Shown here in pieces: positions 10,078-20,764 of a stretch of 51,717 nucleotides of DNA (positions are counted from its first letter, which is position 1; the number at the start of each line of letters is the position of its first letter). Origin of the DNA: Oppiella nova (lineage: Eukaryota; Arthropoda; Arachnida; Sarcoptiformes; Oppiidae); assembly GCA_905397405.1 (NCBI GenBank), contig CAJPVJ010000051.1:1-51717 (forward strand), written 5' to 3'. The position numbers and the translations under genes were made by a program. Below the pieces are notes generated by a model that worked only from the letters and a program-made list of their open reading frames with translations, was not told the DNA's origin and did no database searches.

Positions 10078-10494
10078 ATGTGTGGCAATTATTTATATTT
10101 ACTTTGTATTATGTATCTATTTTATAGTTATGTCAATTCCACATCAGGTATTATCTGTAAAATATTTCTTAATTATTTGTCACAAAATTTAATATAATTT
10201 CTCTCATAGTCCCAAAATTAGGACATACTGTGAGCCATAAGACACAGACTATTGGATCTAATTTCCATATAATGTGTTCATTAGAAAAGGGATCACTTCC
10301 CGTATTCTTTGAGTGGTCCAGAAGTGGACAGACACTCAAACCTAAACCCGATGTGAACTATAAGATTGAAAACTCCCAGAAATTCTCCACACTTTCAATC
10401 GATGAGATTGAAATAAGCGATTCCGGGAACTATACCTGTGTTGTGAACAATGCTTTTGGATCCGATAAACATGCAATAATGCTATCTATTAAAG
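10078..10494 (+). CDS. P14: leader + Ig cassette
   Basis: Exon 1 is 10078-10147 (23 codons starting MCGNYLYLLC). The Ig exon is 10210-10494 (95 codons), starting VPKLGHTVSHKTQ, with FFEWSRSGQT and a distinctive NNAFGSDKHAIMLSIKG end. Box at 9941-9981, GTCGGCC at 10031, ATG 47 bp later. Partner R14 shares the unusual ending. Confidence 0.8.
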
Positions 10495-10798
10495 GTTTAC
10501 AACTAAATTAGAATTGATTTATATACAATTAATTTTTTATTTTAAAATGAGATTCATTCATTTTAAAAATTTATAACATTGTGTCAAATGTTATGCAAAT
10601 GAAATATTGTTTACTACAATCCTTACAGTTCACTCATTCTATATATTCCTTGTATTGTATATAAGACTTAAATATTCTGATGAATTGTATTGTGAATCAA
10701 TGTGTGGCGCGATATCTCCACTAAAACTATATAAATATCTGTGATATCAAAGTCAGCCATTACTAGTTGGTTTCCATTGAGTTATCCTGAATATGAAA

Positions 10799-11222
10799 AT
10801 GTGTTGTAATTATTTATATTTTGTATTGTTTTCAATTGTTGTCATTAGTTATACTGATTCCTCCTCAGGTAATAATCACATGAGTATAATCTCAATAACC
10901 ATTCACATAATTGACTGAAATTTATTCTCATAAATAGCTCCTAAATTAGATTATTCTGTGAGCCATAAGACACAGACTATTGGATCTATTTTTCAAATTA
11001 CGTGTTCAATACAAGAGGGATCACTTCCCGTATTCTTCGAGTGGTCCAGAAGTGGACAGACACTCAAACCTAATCCCGATGTTAATTACAAGATTGATAA
11101 TACGGAAATGTACTCAACACTTGCTATTAAAAGCATTGAAATAAACGATTCCGGGAACTATACCTGTATTGCAAAGAATGCTTTTGGTGGTGATAAGCAT
11201 ACAGTCTTGTTGTCCATTAAAG
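10799..11222 (+). CDS. P15: leader + Ig cassette
   Basis: Exon 1 is 10799-10868 (23 codons starting MCCNYLYFVL). The Ig exon is 10938-11222 (95 codons), starting APKLDYSVSHKTQ, with CSIQEGSLPVFFEWSRSG and DSGNYTC. Box at 10683-10723, GTCAGCC at 10752, CTTACAG at 10622. Partner R15. Confidence 0.8.
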
Positions 11223-11546
11223 GTTTGCAAATAACTAGATTATAACTAATTAATGGCATATATTTAAACTTTTACTTAGATATTCCTAGGTAATTATGGT
11301 TTTTATATAGATTATGTTATGTAAGCAATTTATGTGTTTACAAATGCGAGAATACTATTCTTACAGTTCATTCACATATTCCTTATAGTGTTTCAAAAAC
11401 TAAATATTCTGATGAATTGTATTGTGAATCAATGTGTGGCGCGATATATCCACTAAATTTATATTTTGTACACTATTTTGACTTAAAATGTATGTGATAT
11501 AAGTAGTCGGCCATTATTTGTTTGTTTCAATTCACCTATTGTCAGA

Positions 11547-11968
11547 ATGTGTGGCAAATATTTATATTTTGCATTCATTTATCTCCTGAATATAAACTAT
11601 GCTTATTCTTCATCAGGTAATAACCAGTCGGTTATGAATTCAATATTTGTTTCAAAAACTAATTATAATTTCTTCATAAATAGCTCCAAAATTAGACTAT
11701 AGTGTGAGCCATAAGACACAGACTATTGGCTCTATTTTTCACATAACGTGTTCAATACAAGAGGGAATACTTCCTGTATTTTTTGAATGGACACGAAATG
11801 GACAGACACTCAAAGCCAGTCCTGATGTGAACTATAAGATCGAAAACTCCCAGAAATTCTCCACTTTTTCTATCGATGAGATTGAAATAAGCGATTCCGG
11901 GAACTATACCTGTGTTGTCAAGAATGCGTTCGGAGGGGACAGACATACAGTCTTGTTGTCTATTAAAG
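11547..11968 (+). CDS. P16: leader + Ig cassette
   Basis: Exon 1 is 11547-11616 (23 codons starting MCGKYLYFAF). The Ig exon is 11684-11968 (95 codons), starting APKLDYSVSHKTQ, with CSIQEGILPVFFEWTRNG and variable ENSQKFSTFSIDEI. Box at 11415-11454, GTCGGCC at 11506, CTTACAG at 11360. Partner R16. Confidence 0.8.
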
Positions 11969-12290
11969 GTTTATATTAAAATCATCTTGTTAATATTTAT
12001 TTTATGTTTTTAATGAGAGATTTTAGTATTGATACTAAATATTTATAATATTCTGTGAAATGTAATGTAAGGAAGTGATCGTGTGATACAATCCTTACAG
12101 TTCAGTCATTTAATATATTCCTTGTATTGTATACAAGATTTAAATATACAAATGAATTGTATTGTGAATCAATGTGTGGCGCGATATATACCGCATATTT
12201 ATATTTTGTACACTATTTTTGCTGAAAATATGTTTACTGACAAAGTCGCCATTATTTGTTAGTTTCAATTGAGTTATCCTGATTGTCAAA

Positions 12291-12702
12291 ATGTGTTGCA
12301 ATTATTTATATTTGGCAATAATTTCACTTTTTGTAATTAGTTATACTGATTCTTCATCAGGTAATAGACACTCAATAAAAATCTCAATAATTAATTGCAA
12401 TTTAATCCCATAAATAGCCCCAAAGTTAGACTATTCTGTGAGCCATAAAACACAGACTATTGGCTCAATATTTAATATAATGTGTTCAATACATGAGGGA
12501 TCACTTCCCGTGTTCTTTGAGTGGTCTAGAAATGGACAGACACTCAAACCCAGTCCTGATGTGAACTATAAGATTGAAAATTCAAAAATGTTTTCTGCTT
12601 TTACTATTGAGAAGATTGATAGAAACCATTCTGGGAACTACACCTGTATTGCAAAGAATGCTTTCGGAGGGGATAGGCATACAGTCTTGTTGTCCATTAA
12701 AG
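12291..12702 (+). CDS. P17: leader + Ig cassette
   Basis: Exon 1 is 12291-12360 (23 codons starting MCCNYLYLAI). The Ig exon is 12418-12702 (95 codons), starting APKLDYSVSHKTQ. It has NHSGNYTC, with His where nearly all others have Asp before the second Cys; R17 keeps Asp. Box at 12154-12193. The initiator is GTCGCCATTATT at 12245, one base shorter than usual. CTTACAG at 12094. Confidence 0.78.
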
Positions 12703-13028
12703 GTTTGCAAATAATTAGATTAAAACTAATTACAGTTAATTTATATTTTAATAAGGTGTTCCTAGTTAACTATAGTTGTATTAAAATTAAATTATGTAAA
12801 GATATAATCTGTGTGTACAAAAATTGAGTATACTAATCTTACAGTTCATTCACATATTCCTTATGCTTTTATTAAATCTAAATATTCTGATGAACTGTAT
12901 TGTGGATCAATGTGTGGCGCGATATATCCACCAAAATATATTTAGTACACTATTTTGGCTGAAAGTATAAGAGTTATCAAAGTCAGCCATTATTTGTTGG
13001 TTTCAATTCACTTATCTTGAGTGTCAAA

Positions 13029-13451
13029 ATGTGTTGTAATTATGTATATTGTGTTCTCATATTACTTACTGTAATATGTATTACTAATTGCTCTTCAGGT
13101 AATAGATACTAAACTATGAATTCAGTAATTGTTTCAATAATTGCTTGTAATTTATTCCGTAAATAGTCCCCAAATTAGGACATACTGTGAGCCATAAGAC
13201 ACAGACTATTGGATCTAATTTCCATATAATGTGTTCATTAGAAGAGGGATCACTTCCCGTATTCTTTGAGTGGTCCAGAAGTGGACAGACACTCAAACCT
13301 AATCCCGATGTGAACTATAAGATAGAAAATTCAGAAATGCAATCAACTTTTGCCATAAAAAGTATTAATAGAAGCGATTCCGGGAACTATACCTGTATTG
13401 TGAGGAATGCCTTTGGAGGAGACAGACATACTGTCCTTTTGTCAATTAAAG
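13029..13451 (+). CDS. P18: leader + Ig cassette
   Basis: Exon 1 is 13029-13098 (23 codons starting MCCNYVYCVL). The Ig exon is 13167-13451 (95 codons), starting VPKLGHTVSHKTQ, with ENSEMQSTFAIKSINRSDSG. Box at 12892-12932, GTCAGCC at 12982, CTTACAG at 12838. Promoter and leader match R18, but the Ig exon's first half differs (R18 starts APKLDYTVNHKTQ), so exon conversion has probably occurred. Confidence 0.8.
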
Positions 13452-13735
13452 GTTTACCATGTCAATTAATTTATTTCTATGATTAAATTTTTAAAATTAA
13501 TATAATTATTTAAAAAAACATTTGATTTTATTATTATGAAATGTTATATGAATTTAGTTGCATGTTGTATACGAAAGCAAGCCTATGAACTGTACAACCC
13601 TTACAGTTCACTGGCTTTCACATTCATCCACTCAATTACTATTGTGTTCACTATTATTCTGTACATCATTTTGGTTTTAGATATCAAAGTCAGCCATTAT
13701 TTGTTGGTTTCTATTCACTTACCCTGAGTGTCAAA

Positions 13736-14152
13736 ATGTGTTGCAATTGTTTATATTTGATTATTATTTTAATTCTTATCATCAGTTATACCAATTCTTC
13801 TTCAGGTATTAATCACTCGATTATAATCTTAATTATTGTTCATGAAATTGATTGATATTTCATAAATAGCCCCAAAGTTAGACTATAGTGTCAAACATAA
13901 GACAGACTATTGGATCCATATTTCATATAATGTGTTCATTAGAAGAGGGATCACTTCCAGTATTCTTCGAGTGGTCACGAAATGGACAGACACTCAAACC
14001 CAGTCCTGATGTGAGCTATAAAATTGAAAACTCCAAGAAATTCTTCACATTTTCTATCGATGAGATCAAAATCAGTGATTCCGGGAACTATACCTGTGTT
14101 GCCAAGAATGGGTTTGGCGGTGATAGGCATACAGTCTTACTGTCCATTAAAG
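13736..14152 (+). pseudogene. P19: cassette with lost promoter box and frameshifted Ig exon
   Basis: Exon 1 is 13736-13805 (intact 23-codon leader starting MCCNCLYLII). The Ig exon is 13870-14152, 283 nt rather than 285: after SVKH the sequence reads AAGACAGAC where the partner R19 has AAGACACAGAC, a 2-base loss that shifts the frame. The class B box is also missing: from CTTACAGTTCACTGGCTTTC (13600) the sequence goes almost directly to ATCCACTC (13626). GTCAGCC at 13689 remains. R19 is intact on both counts. Confidence 0.8.
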
Positions 14153-14293
14153 GTTTACTAATAAATAATTTACTCTTGCCTTGATACTATCTTATATTTA
14201 ATTTTAAAATACAATGATTTCTATTCATAGTAAATAATTATAATACAGTAATATATCAAATATAATGTAAGGCATACAGAATATACAGCTGTC

Positions 14294-14465
14294 CTTACAG
14301 TGCAATCATAGAATATATTCCTTATATTGTATACAATAATTAAATATATGAATGAATTGTATTGTGAATCAATGTGTGGCGCGATATATCCACTAAAACT
14401 ATATTTTGTACACTATTTTGGCTGAAAATTATTTTCTGACATAAAGTCAGCCATTATTTGTTGGA
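14294..14465 (+). promoter_or_regulatory. P20 promoter without its exons
   Basis: CTTACAG at 14294, a full class B box at 14353-14394 and GTCAGCCATTATTTG at 14446. The + strand cassette then stops and minus-strand Ig sequence begins at about 14468. A minus-strand copy of the same promoter does lead into a full cassette (C2), so C2 shows what P20 would have encoded. Confidence 0.7.
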
Positions 14466-14467
14466 TT

Positions 14468-14682
14468 TTCTATTGAACAACTTGTATGGAAAATAGAGCC
14501 AATAGTATGTGTCTTATGGCTCAATGTTGGGCCCAATTTAGGAGCTATTCATGAAATAAATTGCATTTAATTTAATAAGCAATTATTGAGATTATAATCG
14601 TTTGATTATTACCCGAAGAGCAAGTAGTATAACTTATGACAACAATTAATACATTAATAAGATATAAGTAATTTTCACACAT
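14468..14682 (-). pseudogene. C1: cassette with truncated Ig exon
   Basis: Exon 1 is 14682-14613 (23 codons starting MCENYLYLIN, donor GTAAT). The Ig exon starts at 14544 (APKLGPTLSHKTHTIG) and breaks off near 14468, after the first Cys, at the junction with the + strand P20 promoter. Class B box at 14769-14809, CTGTAAG at 14876. The lost part matches Q1. Confidence 0.75.
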
Positions 14683-15011
14683 TTTAACACTTAACACTCA
14701 ATTCAAGTCAAACAAATAATGGCTGACTTTGATACCTCAGACCAAAATAGTGTACAGAATTATATTTGAGTGGATATATCGCGCCACACATTGATTCACA
14801 ATACAATTCATCGGAATATTCAAGCCTTGTATACAATATAAGAAATATATTGAATCAGTATATTGAGTGACAGAACTGTAAGGATAGTAGTAAACCATAA
14901 TCCTTACATAAACATTATAAATGATTAGGGTAAATAATTACTATTAATATTCCTTTAAAAGTTTTAAAGTAAATTCTATTGAAACAATAATAAGCTAATT
15001 ATAATGTAAAC

Positions 15012-15430
15012 CTTTAATGGACAGCAAGACTGTATGTCTGTCCCCTCCGAAAGCATTGTTCACAACACAGGTATAGTTCCCGGAATCGCTTATTTTGATC
15101 TCATCGATAGAAAAAGTGGTGAATTTCTTGGAGTTTTCAATCTTATAGTTCACATTAGGCTCTGATTTGAGTGTCTGTCCATTTCTAGACCACTCGAAAA
15201 ACACGGGGAGAGACCCCTCTTGTATTGAACACGTTGTATGAAAAATGGATCCAATAGTCTGTGTCTTAAGACTCAATGTTGGGTTTAATTTGGGAACTAT
15301 TCATGAAATTAAAGTTATAGTTTGCCACTAATATTGTGAATACATTTATAATTAAAATACCTGATGAAGAGTTTACAAAACCATTAATAAAAATCCAAAT
15401 ACTGGCATAATATAAATAATTTCCACACAT
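15012..15430 (-). CDS. C2: leader + Ig cassette (cassette 20)
   Basis: Exon 1 is 15430-15361 (23 codons starting MCGNYLYYAS). The Ig exon is 15296-15012 (95 codons), starting VPKLNPTLSLKTQ, with CSIQEGSLPVFFEW, LKSEPNVNYKI in place of PDVNYKI, and DSGNYTC. Box at 15529-15569, GGCTGAC (initiator, reverse) at 15471. The promoter equals those of P20 and R20, so this is the cassette both arms lack. Confidence 0.78.
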
Positions 15431-15589
15431 TTTGACACTCAAGATAATACAATTCAAACCAACAAATAATGGCTGACTTTATGTCAGAAAATAATTTTCA
15501 GCCAAAATAGTGTACAAAATATAGTTTTAGTGGATATATCGCGCCACACATTGATTCACAATACAATTCATTCATATATTTAATTATTT

Positions 15590-15803
15590 TCTATTGAACA
15601 ACTTGTATGGAAAATAGAGCCAATAGTATGTGTCTTATGGCTCAATGTTGGGCCCAATTTAGGAGCTATTCATGAAATAAATTGCATTTAATTTAATAAG
15701 CAATTATTGAGATCATAATCGTTTGATTATTACCCGAAGAGCAAGTAGTATAACTTATGACAACAATTAATACATTAATAAGATATAAGTAATTTGCACA
15801 CAT
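15590..15803 (-). pseudogene. C3: cassette with truncated Ig exon, copy of C1
   Basis: Exon 1 is 15803-15734, with MCAN in place of MCEN. The Ig exon starts at 15665 and is cut at the same point as C1 (about 15590). Box at 15890-15931, CTGTAAG at 15998. Confidence 0.72.
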
Positions 15804-16110
15804 TTTAACACTTAACACTCAATTCAAGTCAAACAAATAATGGCTGACTTTGATATCTCAAACCAAAATAGTGTACAGAATTATATTTGAGTGGATATAT
15901 CGCGCCACACATTGATTCACAATACAATTCATCGGAATATTCAAGCCTTGCATACAATATAAGAAATATATTGAATCAGTAGATTGAGTGACAGAACTGT
16001 AAGGATAGTAGTAAACCATAATCCTTACGTAAACATTACATAGTAATAATCCTTTAAAAGTTTTAAAGTAAATTCTATTGAAACAATAATAAGCTAATTA
16101 TAATGTAAAC

Positions 16111-16379
16111 CTTTAATAGATAGCAAGACTGTATGTCTGTCCCCTCCGAACGCATTCTTCACAACACAGGTATAGTTCCCGGAATCGCTTATTTTGATCT
16201 CATCGATAGAAAAAGTGGTGAATTTCTTGGAGTTCTCAATCTTATAGTTCACATTAGGCTCTGATTTGAGTGTCTGTCCATTTCTAGACCACTCGAAAAA
16301 CACGGGGAGAGACCCCTCTTGTATTGAACACGTTGTATGAAAAATGGATCCAATAGTCTGTGTCTTAAGACTCAATGTT
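16111..16379 (-). CDS. C4: Ig exon, cut by the assembly gap
   Basis: The Ig exon ends at 16111. Its first codons and the whole leader exon fall in the N run (a start near 16395 is expected by comparison with C2). The visible part matches C2 apart from VVKNAFGG in place of VVNNAFGG. Confidence 0.7.
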
Positions 16380-16462
16380 NNNNNNNNNNNNNNNNNNNNN
16401 NNNNNNNNNNNNNNNNNNNNNNNNNNNNNNNNNNNNNNNNNNNNNNNNNNNNNNNNNNNNNN
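16380..16462. other. Assembly gap (83 N)
   Basis: Run of N between minus-strand C4 and + strand Q1. Strand changes across it, so local order and orientation are uncertain. Confidence 0.95.
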
Positions 16463-16510
16463 ATCTCAATAATTGCTTATTAAATTAAATGCAATTTATT
16501 TCATGAATAG

Positions 16511-16795
16511 CTCCTAAATTGGGCCCAACATTGAGCCATAAGACACATACTATTGGCTCTATTTTCCATACAAGTTGTTCAATAGAAAAGGGATCACTTC
16601 CTGTATTTTTTGAGTGGTCTAGAAATGGACAGACACTCAAACCCAGTCCTGATGTTAATTATAAAATAGATAACTTTGAGACCCACTCCACACTTAATGT
16701 AAAAAGTATTGATAGAAGCGATTCCGGGAACTATACCTGTGTTGTGAAGAATGCTTTCGGAGGGGACAGGCATACAGTCTTGTTGTCCATTAAAG
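16511..16795 (+). CDS. Q1: Ig exon without visible leader exon
   Basis: Acceptor AG at 16509-16510. The Ig exon is 16511-16795 (95 codons), starting APKLGPTLSHKTHTIG, with CSIEKGSLPVFFEW, variable DNFETHSTLNVKSI and DSGNYTC. Leader and promoter would lie in the N gap. The first 80 bp are the complete form of the C1/C3 fragment, in opposite orientation. Confidence 0.75.
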
Positions 16796-17129
16796 GTTTA
16801 ACTATAATTAAATTGATTTAGTACTTTTAACTTTTTACATATCAATAGATTTCTATTTTAATTAAAAATTAATTTTCTATACTAAACGTTAATAAAGGGA
16901 TACCGGTTTGATACTACAGTATTGTAACTTGCTGATTCTTACAGTTTACTCATTGAGTATATCCTTTATATAAGACTCAAAATATATGAATAAATTGTAT
17001 TGTGAATCAATGTGTGGCGCAATATATCCACTCAAATATTATTTTGTACACAATTCTGACTGAAATTGTATGTCATATCAAAGTCAGCCATTATTTGTTA
17101 GTATTTATACACTTATCATGATTGTCAAA

Positions 17130-17551
17130 ATGTGTATCAATTTCTTATACTTTGTTATTGTTTTACTTCTTAAAAATATTGGTGTGAATTCCTTGTCAGG
17201 TATTATCATTACATTGATTCTCAGCATTTGATACAAAATTCATTTCTAATCTTATATCATAAATAGCTCCCAAATTGGGTCCAACATTGAGCCATAAGAC
17301 ACAGACTATTGGATCTATTTTTCAAATAACGTGTTCTATAGAGGAGGGATCACTTCCAGTGTTCTTTGAGTGGTCCAGAAGTGGACAGACACTCAAACCT
17401 AATCCCGATGTGAACTATAAAATTGAAAATTCTGAAATGCTTTCAACATTTGCTATCAAAAGTATCACTAGAAGTGATTCCGGGAACTATACCTGTGTTG
17501 TCAAGAATGCTTTTGGAGGGGATAGGCATACAGTATTGCTGTCCATTAAAG
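17130..17551 (+). CDS. Q2: leader + Ig cassette
   Basis: Exon 1 is 17130-17199 (23 codons starting MCINFLYFVI). The Ig exon is 17267-17551 (95 codons), starting APKLGPTLSHKTQ, with CSIEEG and ENSEMLSTFAIKSI. Box at 16993-17033, CTTACAG at 16938, GTCAGCC at 17083 with the ATG 47 bp later. Confidence 0.8.
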
Positions 17552-17867
17552 GTTTATTTTAATTTGATTTAAATAGTTTTAATATAATTCAATTATATTA
17601 ATTTAATGGGTGATTACTATTTTTATTATTTTTATTCTGTGTTCATATAATGTAAACCTATGCGTTATTTGATACTATCCTTACAGTTCATTCACTCAAT
17701 ATATTCCTTGTATTGTATATAAGACTTAAATATACTGATGAATTGTATTGTGAATCAATGTGTGGCGCGATATATACCGAGAATTTATATTTTGTACACT
17801 ATTTTGGTTTGAGATTTAAAGTCAGCCATTACTTACTTGCTTGAATTGAGTTATCATGAGTGTCAAA

Positions 17868-18280
17868 ATGTGTGGCAATTATTTGTNATTATTATATGTG
17901 TTTCTCAAAATATAAATTCAAGTGAATCCATAGGTATTATAACATGAAATTATAAATATTTATAAATAATTAACATTTGTTTGCATTCATATCAGCACCA
18001 AAATTGGGTTCAATTGCACCCCAAAAGAGTCTATCCATAGGAAGCGATTTTCTAGTTGTATGTAACGTAGAGTCCGGGTCTTTACCCGTGTTTTTTGAGT
18101 GGTCCCGGAATGGACAGACACTTAAAACCAATCCCGGCGTTAACTATAAGATTGAAAGTTCAAAGAAATTCTCGTTTCTGTCCATCGATGCGATCACTAG
18201 AAGTGATTCCGCGAACTATACATGTCTTGTGAGGAATGCCTTCGGGAGTGATAAGCAGTCGGTGTTACTATCCATTAAAG
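17868..18280 (+). CDS. Q3: leader + Ig cassette, leader holds an N
   Basis: Exon 1 is 17868-17933 with one N at 17887. The two sides of the N are in different frames (MCGNYL before; ICVSQNINSSES after), so the N probably hides a small length error. The Ig exon is 17996-18280 (95 codons), starting APKLGSIAPQKSL, with CNVESGSLPVFFEW, NPGVNYKI and DSANYTC. Box at 17741-17780, GTCAGCC at 17821. From here on the tail is GSDxQSVLLSIKG rather than GGDRHTV. Confidence 0.72.
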
Positions 18281-18587
18281 GTTATATTTATTAATTATTA
18301 ATATTTTAACTAAAATACTGGGTTTATAGTATATTTAAAAATATAACCCATAATACTTGTTGTACATTGCATTGAAATATTGTTGACATAATCTTACAGT
18401 TCACTCAAAAATGAAATATTCTTTACTTTAGTCTTAAATACACGAATGAATTGTGTTATGAATTAATGTGTGGCGCAATATATCCACTAAAATACTCATT
18501 TTCATACACTATATTGTCTGAAAATACTTTCAATATCATAGTCAGCCATTATTCTTGAAACACACAACCATTACTTGGTTCCCAAAA

Positions 18588-19009
18588 ATGTTGTATAAAT
18601 ATTTCCCAATTGTGTTGATTATAATTTGTGTTTCTCATGATATCAATTCACAAGAATCATTAGGTATTATAGCATAAATTTGGCATATTCATAACTAATT
18701 AACAATTGTTTCCATTCATATCAGCGCCAAAATTAGGTTCAATTGTGTCCCATAAGAGCTTATCCATAGGAAGTAGTTTTCAAGTGTTTTGTAATGTAGA
18801 AAAGGGATCTTTGCCCGTGTTTTTCGAGTGGTCCCGAAATGGACAGACACTCAAAACTAGTCCCGACGCTAATTATAAGATTGAAAACTTTAAGAAATAC
18901 TCGACTCTTTCCATCGATAAGATCACAAGAAGTGATTCCGCGAACTATTCATGTCTTGTGAGGAATGCCTTTGGATCTGACACTCAATCCGTGTTACTCT
19001 CTATTAAAG
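18588..19009 (+). CDS. Q4: leader + Ig cassette
   Basis: Exon 1 is 18588-18663 (25 codons starting MLYKYFPIVL). The Ig exon is 18725-19009 (95 codons), starting APKLGSIVSHKSL, with CNVEKG, SPDANYKI and DSANYSC. Box at 18449-18488 (with TTAATGTG for TCAATGTG), CTTACAG at 18393, GTCAGCC at 18541. Confidence 0.8.
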
Positions 19010-19305
19010 GTTGATATTTGTAATTAATATTATTTAACTTTAATTTAAGTATAGTATAAAAAACTGTATATATCTTGTTATATACATACTATTTTGAACA
19101 TATCCTTACAGTTTACACATTGAATATATTCCTTATGATAATTATAATGGTCTTAAATATATGAATGAATTGTATTGCGAATCAATGTGTGGCGCGATAT
19201 ATCCACTCAAATACTTTTTCCACACAATATTGTGTCTATAAAATACTTTTGATATCATAGTCAGCCATTATTCTTGTGAACACTGCCTTAAATTAATTCA
19301 CGAAA

Positions 19306-19730
19306 ATGCTATCTATTTGTTATATGCAATTGTTGATTATTTTAGTTGTGTCCAAGATTATTAATTCTCATGAATCCACAGGTATTAAAGCATAACATAT
19401 TTAATATGATATATAAGTAACATTTATTTGCATTTATATTAGCACCAAAGTTAGGTTCTTCAGGGATATCTCATAAGAGTCTATCCATAGGAAGCAATTT
19501 CCAAGTGTTTTGTAACGTAGAAATCGGCTCATTGCCCGTATTTTTTGAGTGGTCTAGATATGGACAGACACTCAAAACCAGTCCCGACACTGACTATAAG
19601 ATTGAAAACTTTAAAATGCATTCGACTTTTACTATTGAGAAGATTGACAGAAGAGATTCCGCTAACTATTCCTGTGTTGTGAGGAATGCCTTTGGAAGTG
19701 ATAGTCAATCGGTGTTACTATCCATCAAAG
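19306..19730 (+). CDS. Q5: leader + Ig cassette
   Basis: Exon 1 is 19306-19381 (25 codons starting MLSICYMQLL). The Ig exon is 19443-19730 (96 codons), starting APKLGSSGISHKSL, with CNVEIGSLPVFFEWSRYGQT and SPDTDYKI. Box at 19168-19208, CTTACAG at 19105, GTCAGCC at 19260. Confidence 0.8.
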
Positions 19731-20023
19731 GTTATATAATATTATATGAATTTTATGATTATTAAATTTGTATACCAATTCATTGAACTTACCTATCTTA
19801 TAATACAATTATTTGTACAAAGTATTTCATTTTTTTGATATATTCTTATACTAATTCTTAGTATTATACTAAATATACGAGTGAATTGTATTGTGAATCA
19901 ATGTGTGGCGCAATATATCCACTAAAATACTTATTTCATATAATAGTTTTGTCTGTTAAATACACTTGATATCATTGTCAGCCATTATTCTTGAAAACAC
20001 AAACCTTTGCCTGATTCACAACA

Positions 20024-20444
20024 ATGTTGCCTATTTATTACATACATGTGTTTATTATTATATGTGTTTCTCATGATATCAATTCATACGAATCTTCAGG
20101 TATTACAGAATAATAACTTTAATTTATAAATAATTAACATTTGTTTGCATTTATATCAGTACCAAAATTAGGCTCAATTGCATCCCATAAGAGTCTGTCC
20201 ATTGGAAACAATTTTCTAGTTGTTTGTAATGTAGAGACCGGCTCTTTCCCGGTATTTTTTGAGTGGTCCCGAAATGGACAGACACTCAAAGCCAGTCCAG
20301 AAGTTAATTATAAGATTGAAAACTCAAAAATGTTTTCCACGTTTACTATTGAGAAGATTGACAGAAGAGATTCCGCTAACTATTCCTGTGTTGTGAGGAA
20401 TGCCTTTGGATCTGATACTCAATCCGTGTTACTGTCCATCAAAG
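20024..20444 (+). CDS. Q6: leader + Ig cassette
   Basis: Exon 1 is 20024-20099 (25 codons starting MLPIYYIHVF). The Ig exon is 20160-20444 (95 codons), starting VPKLGSIASHKSL, with CNVETGSFPVFFEW and SPEVNYKI. Box at 19883-19923, GTCAGCC at 19977. The upstream CTTACAG motif is not clearly present from here to Q10. Confidence 0.8.
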
Positions 20445-20764
20445 GTTATATTCAATTATATTGCAATTTATAATATAAATGAGTTAATGTTTATTTTAAT
20501 TTTAAGTTTCCTCAATTTATATATCAGATCACCGAGTTACCTAGCTTATAATTAAAAGTATGTGTTCAAAGTGTTATATTCTTACAATAGATTCTTTAAC
20601 TTAATTGTAAGTATAATACAATGTATATACGAGTGAATTGTATTGTGAATCATGTGTGGCGCAATATATCCACTCAAATATTGTTTTCAGTGTCTATTTT
20701 ATCCGAAAATACTGTATATTTGACATCAAAGTCAGCCATTATTTTGTTGTATAATTTGTCTAAA

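Larger units (their letters stand above)
1..14465 (+). repeat. Left arm of a large inverted duplication (cassettes P1-P19)
   Basis: Holds nineteen + strand cassettes in an order matched by cassettes R1-R19 on the minus strand at 23413-38395. Paired cassettes share leader peptides, Ig exons and intergenic sequence, with scattered substitutions and small indels. For example, the P13 and R13 leaders encode the same 25 residues, and the P12 and R12 leaders differ at two of 23. The arm stops inside the P20 promoter at about 14465, just after its initiator. Confidence 0.85.
14468..16379. repeat. Tandem repeat of about 1.12 kb in the scrambled centre
   Basis: The block starting TTCTATTGAACAACTTGTATG at about 14468 recurs at about 15590, offset 1121. 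Each copy holds a truncated minus-strand cassette (C1, C3) and then a further minus-strand Ig cassette (C2, C4). The second copy runs into the N gap. Both copies carry the same Ig truncation point, so one was copied from the other or the assembly repeated it. Confidence 0.75.

Noticed and set aside
1-14465. Regularly spaced short repeats suggesting a CRISPR-like array
   Set aside because: Period is about 750 bp, and the repeats are promoter boxes followed by spliced Ig exons in eukaryotic sequence.
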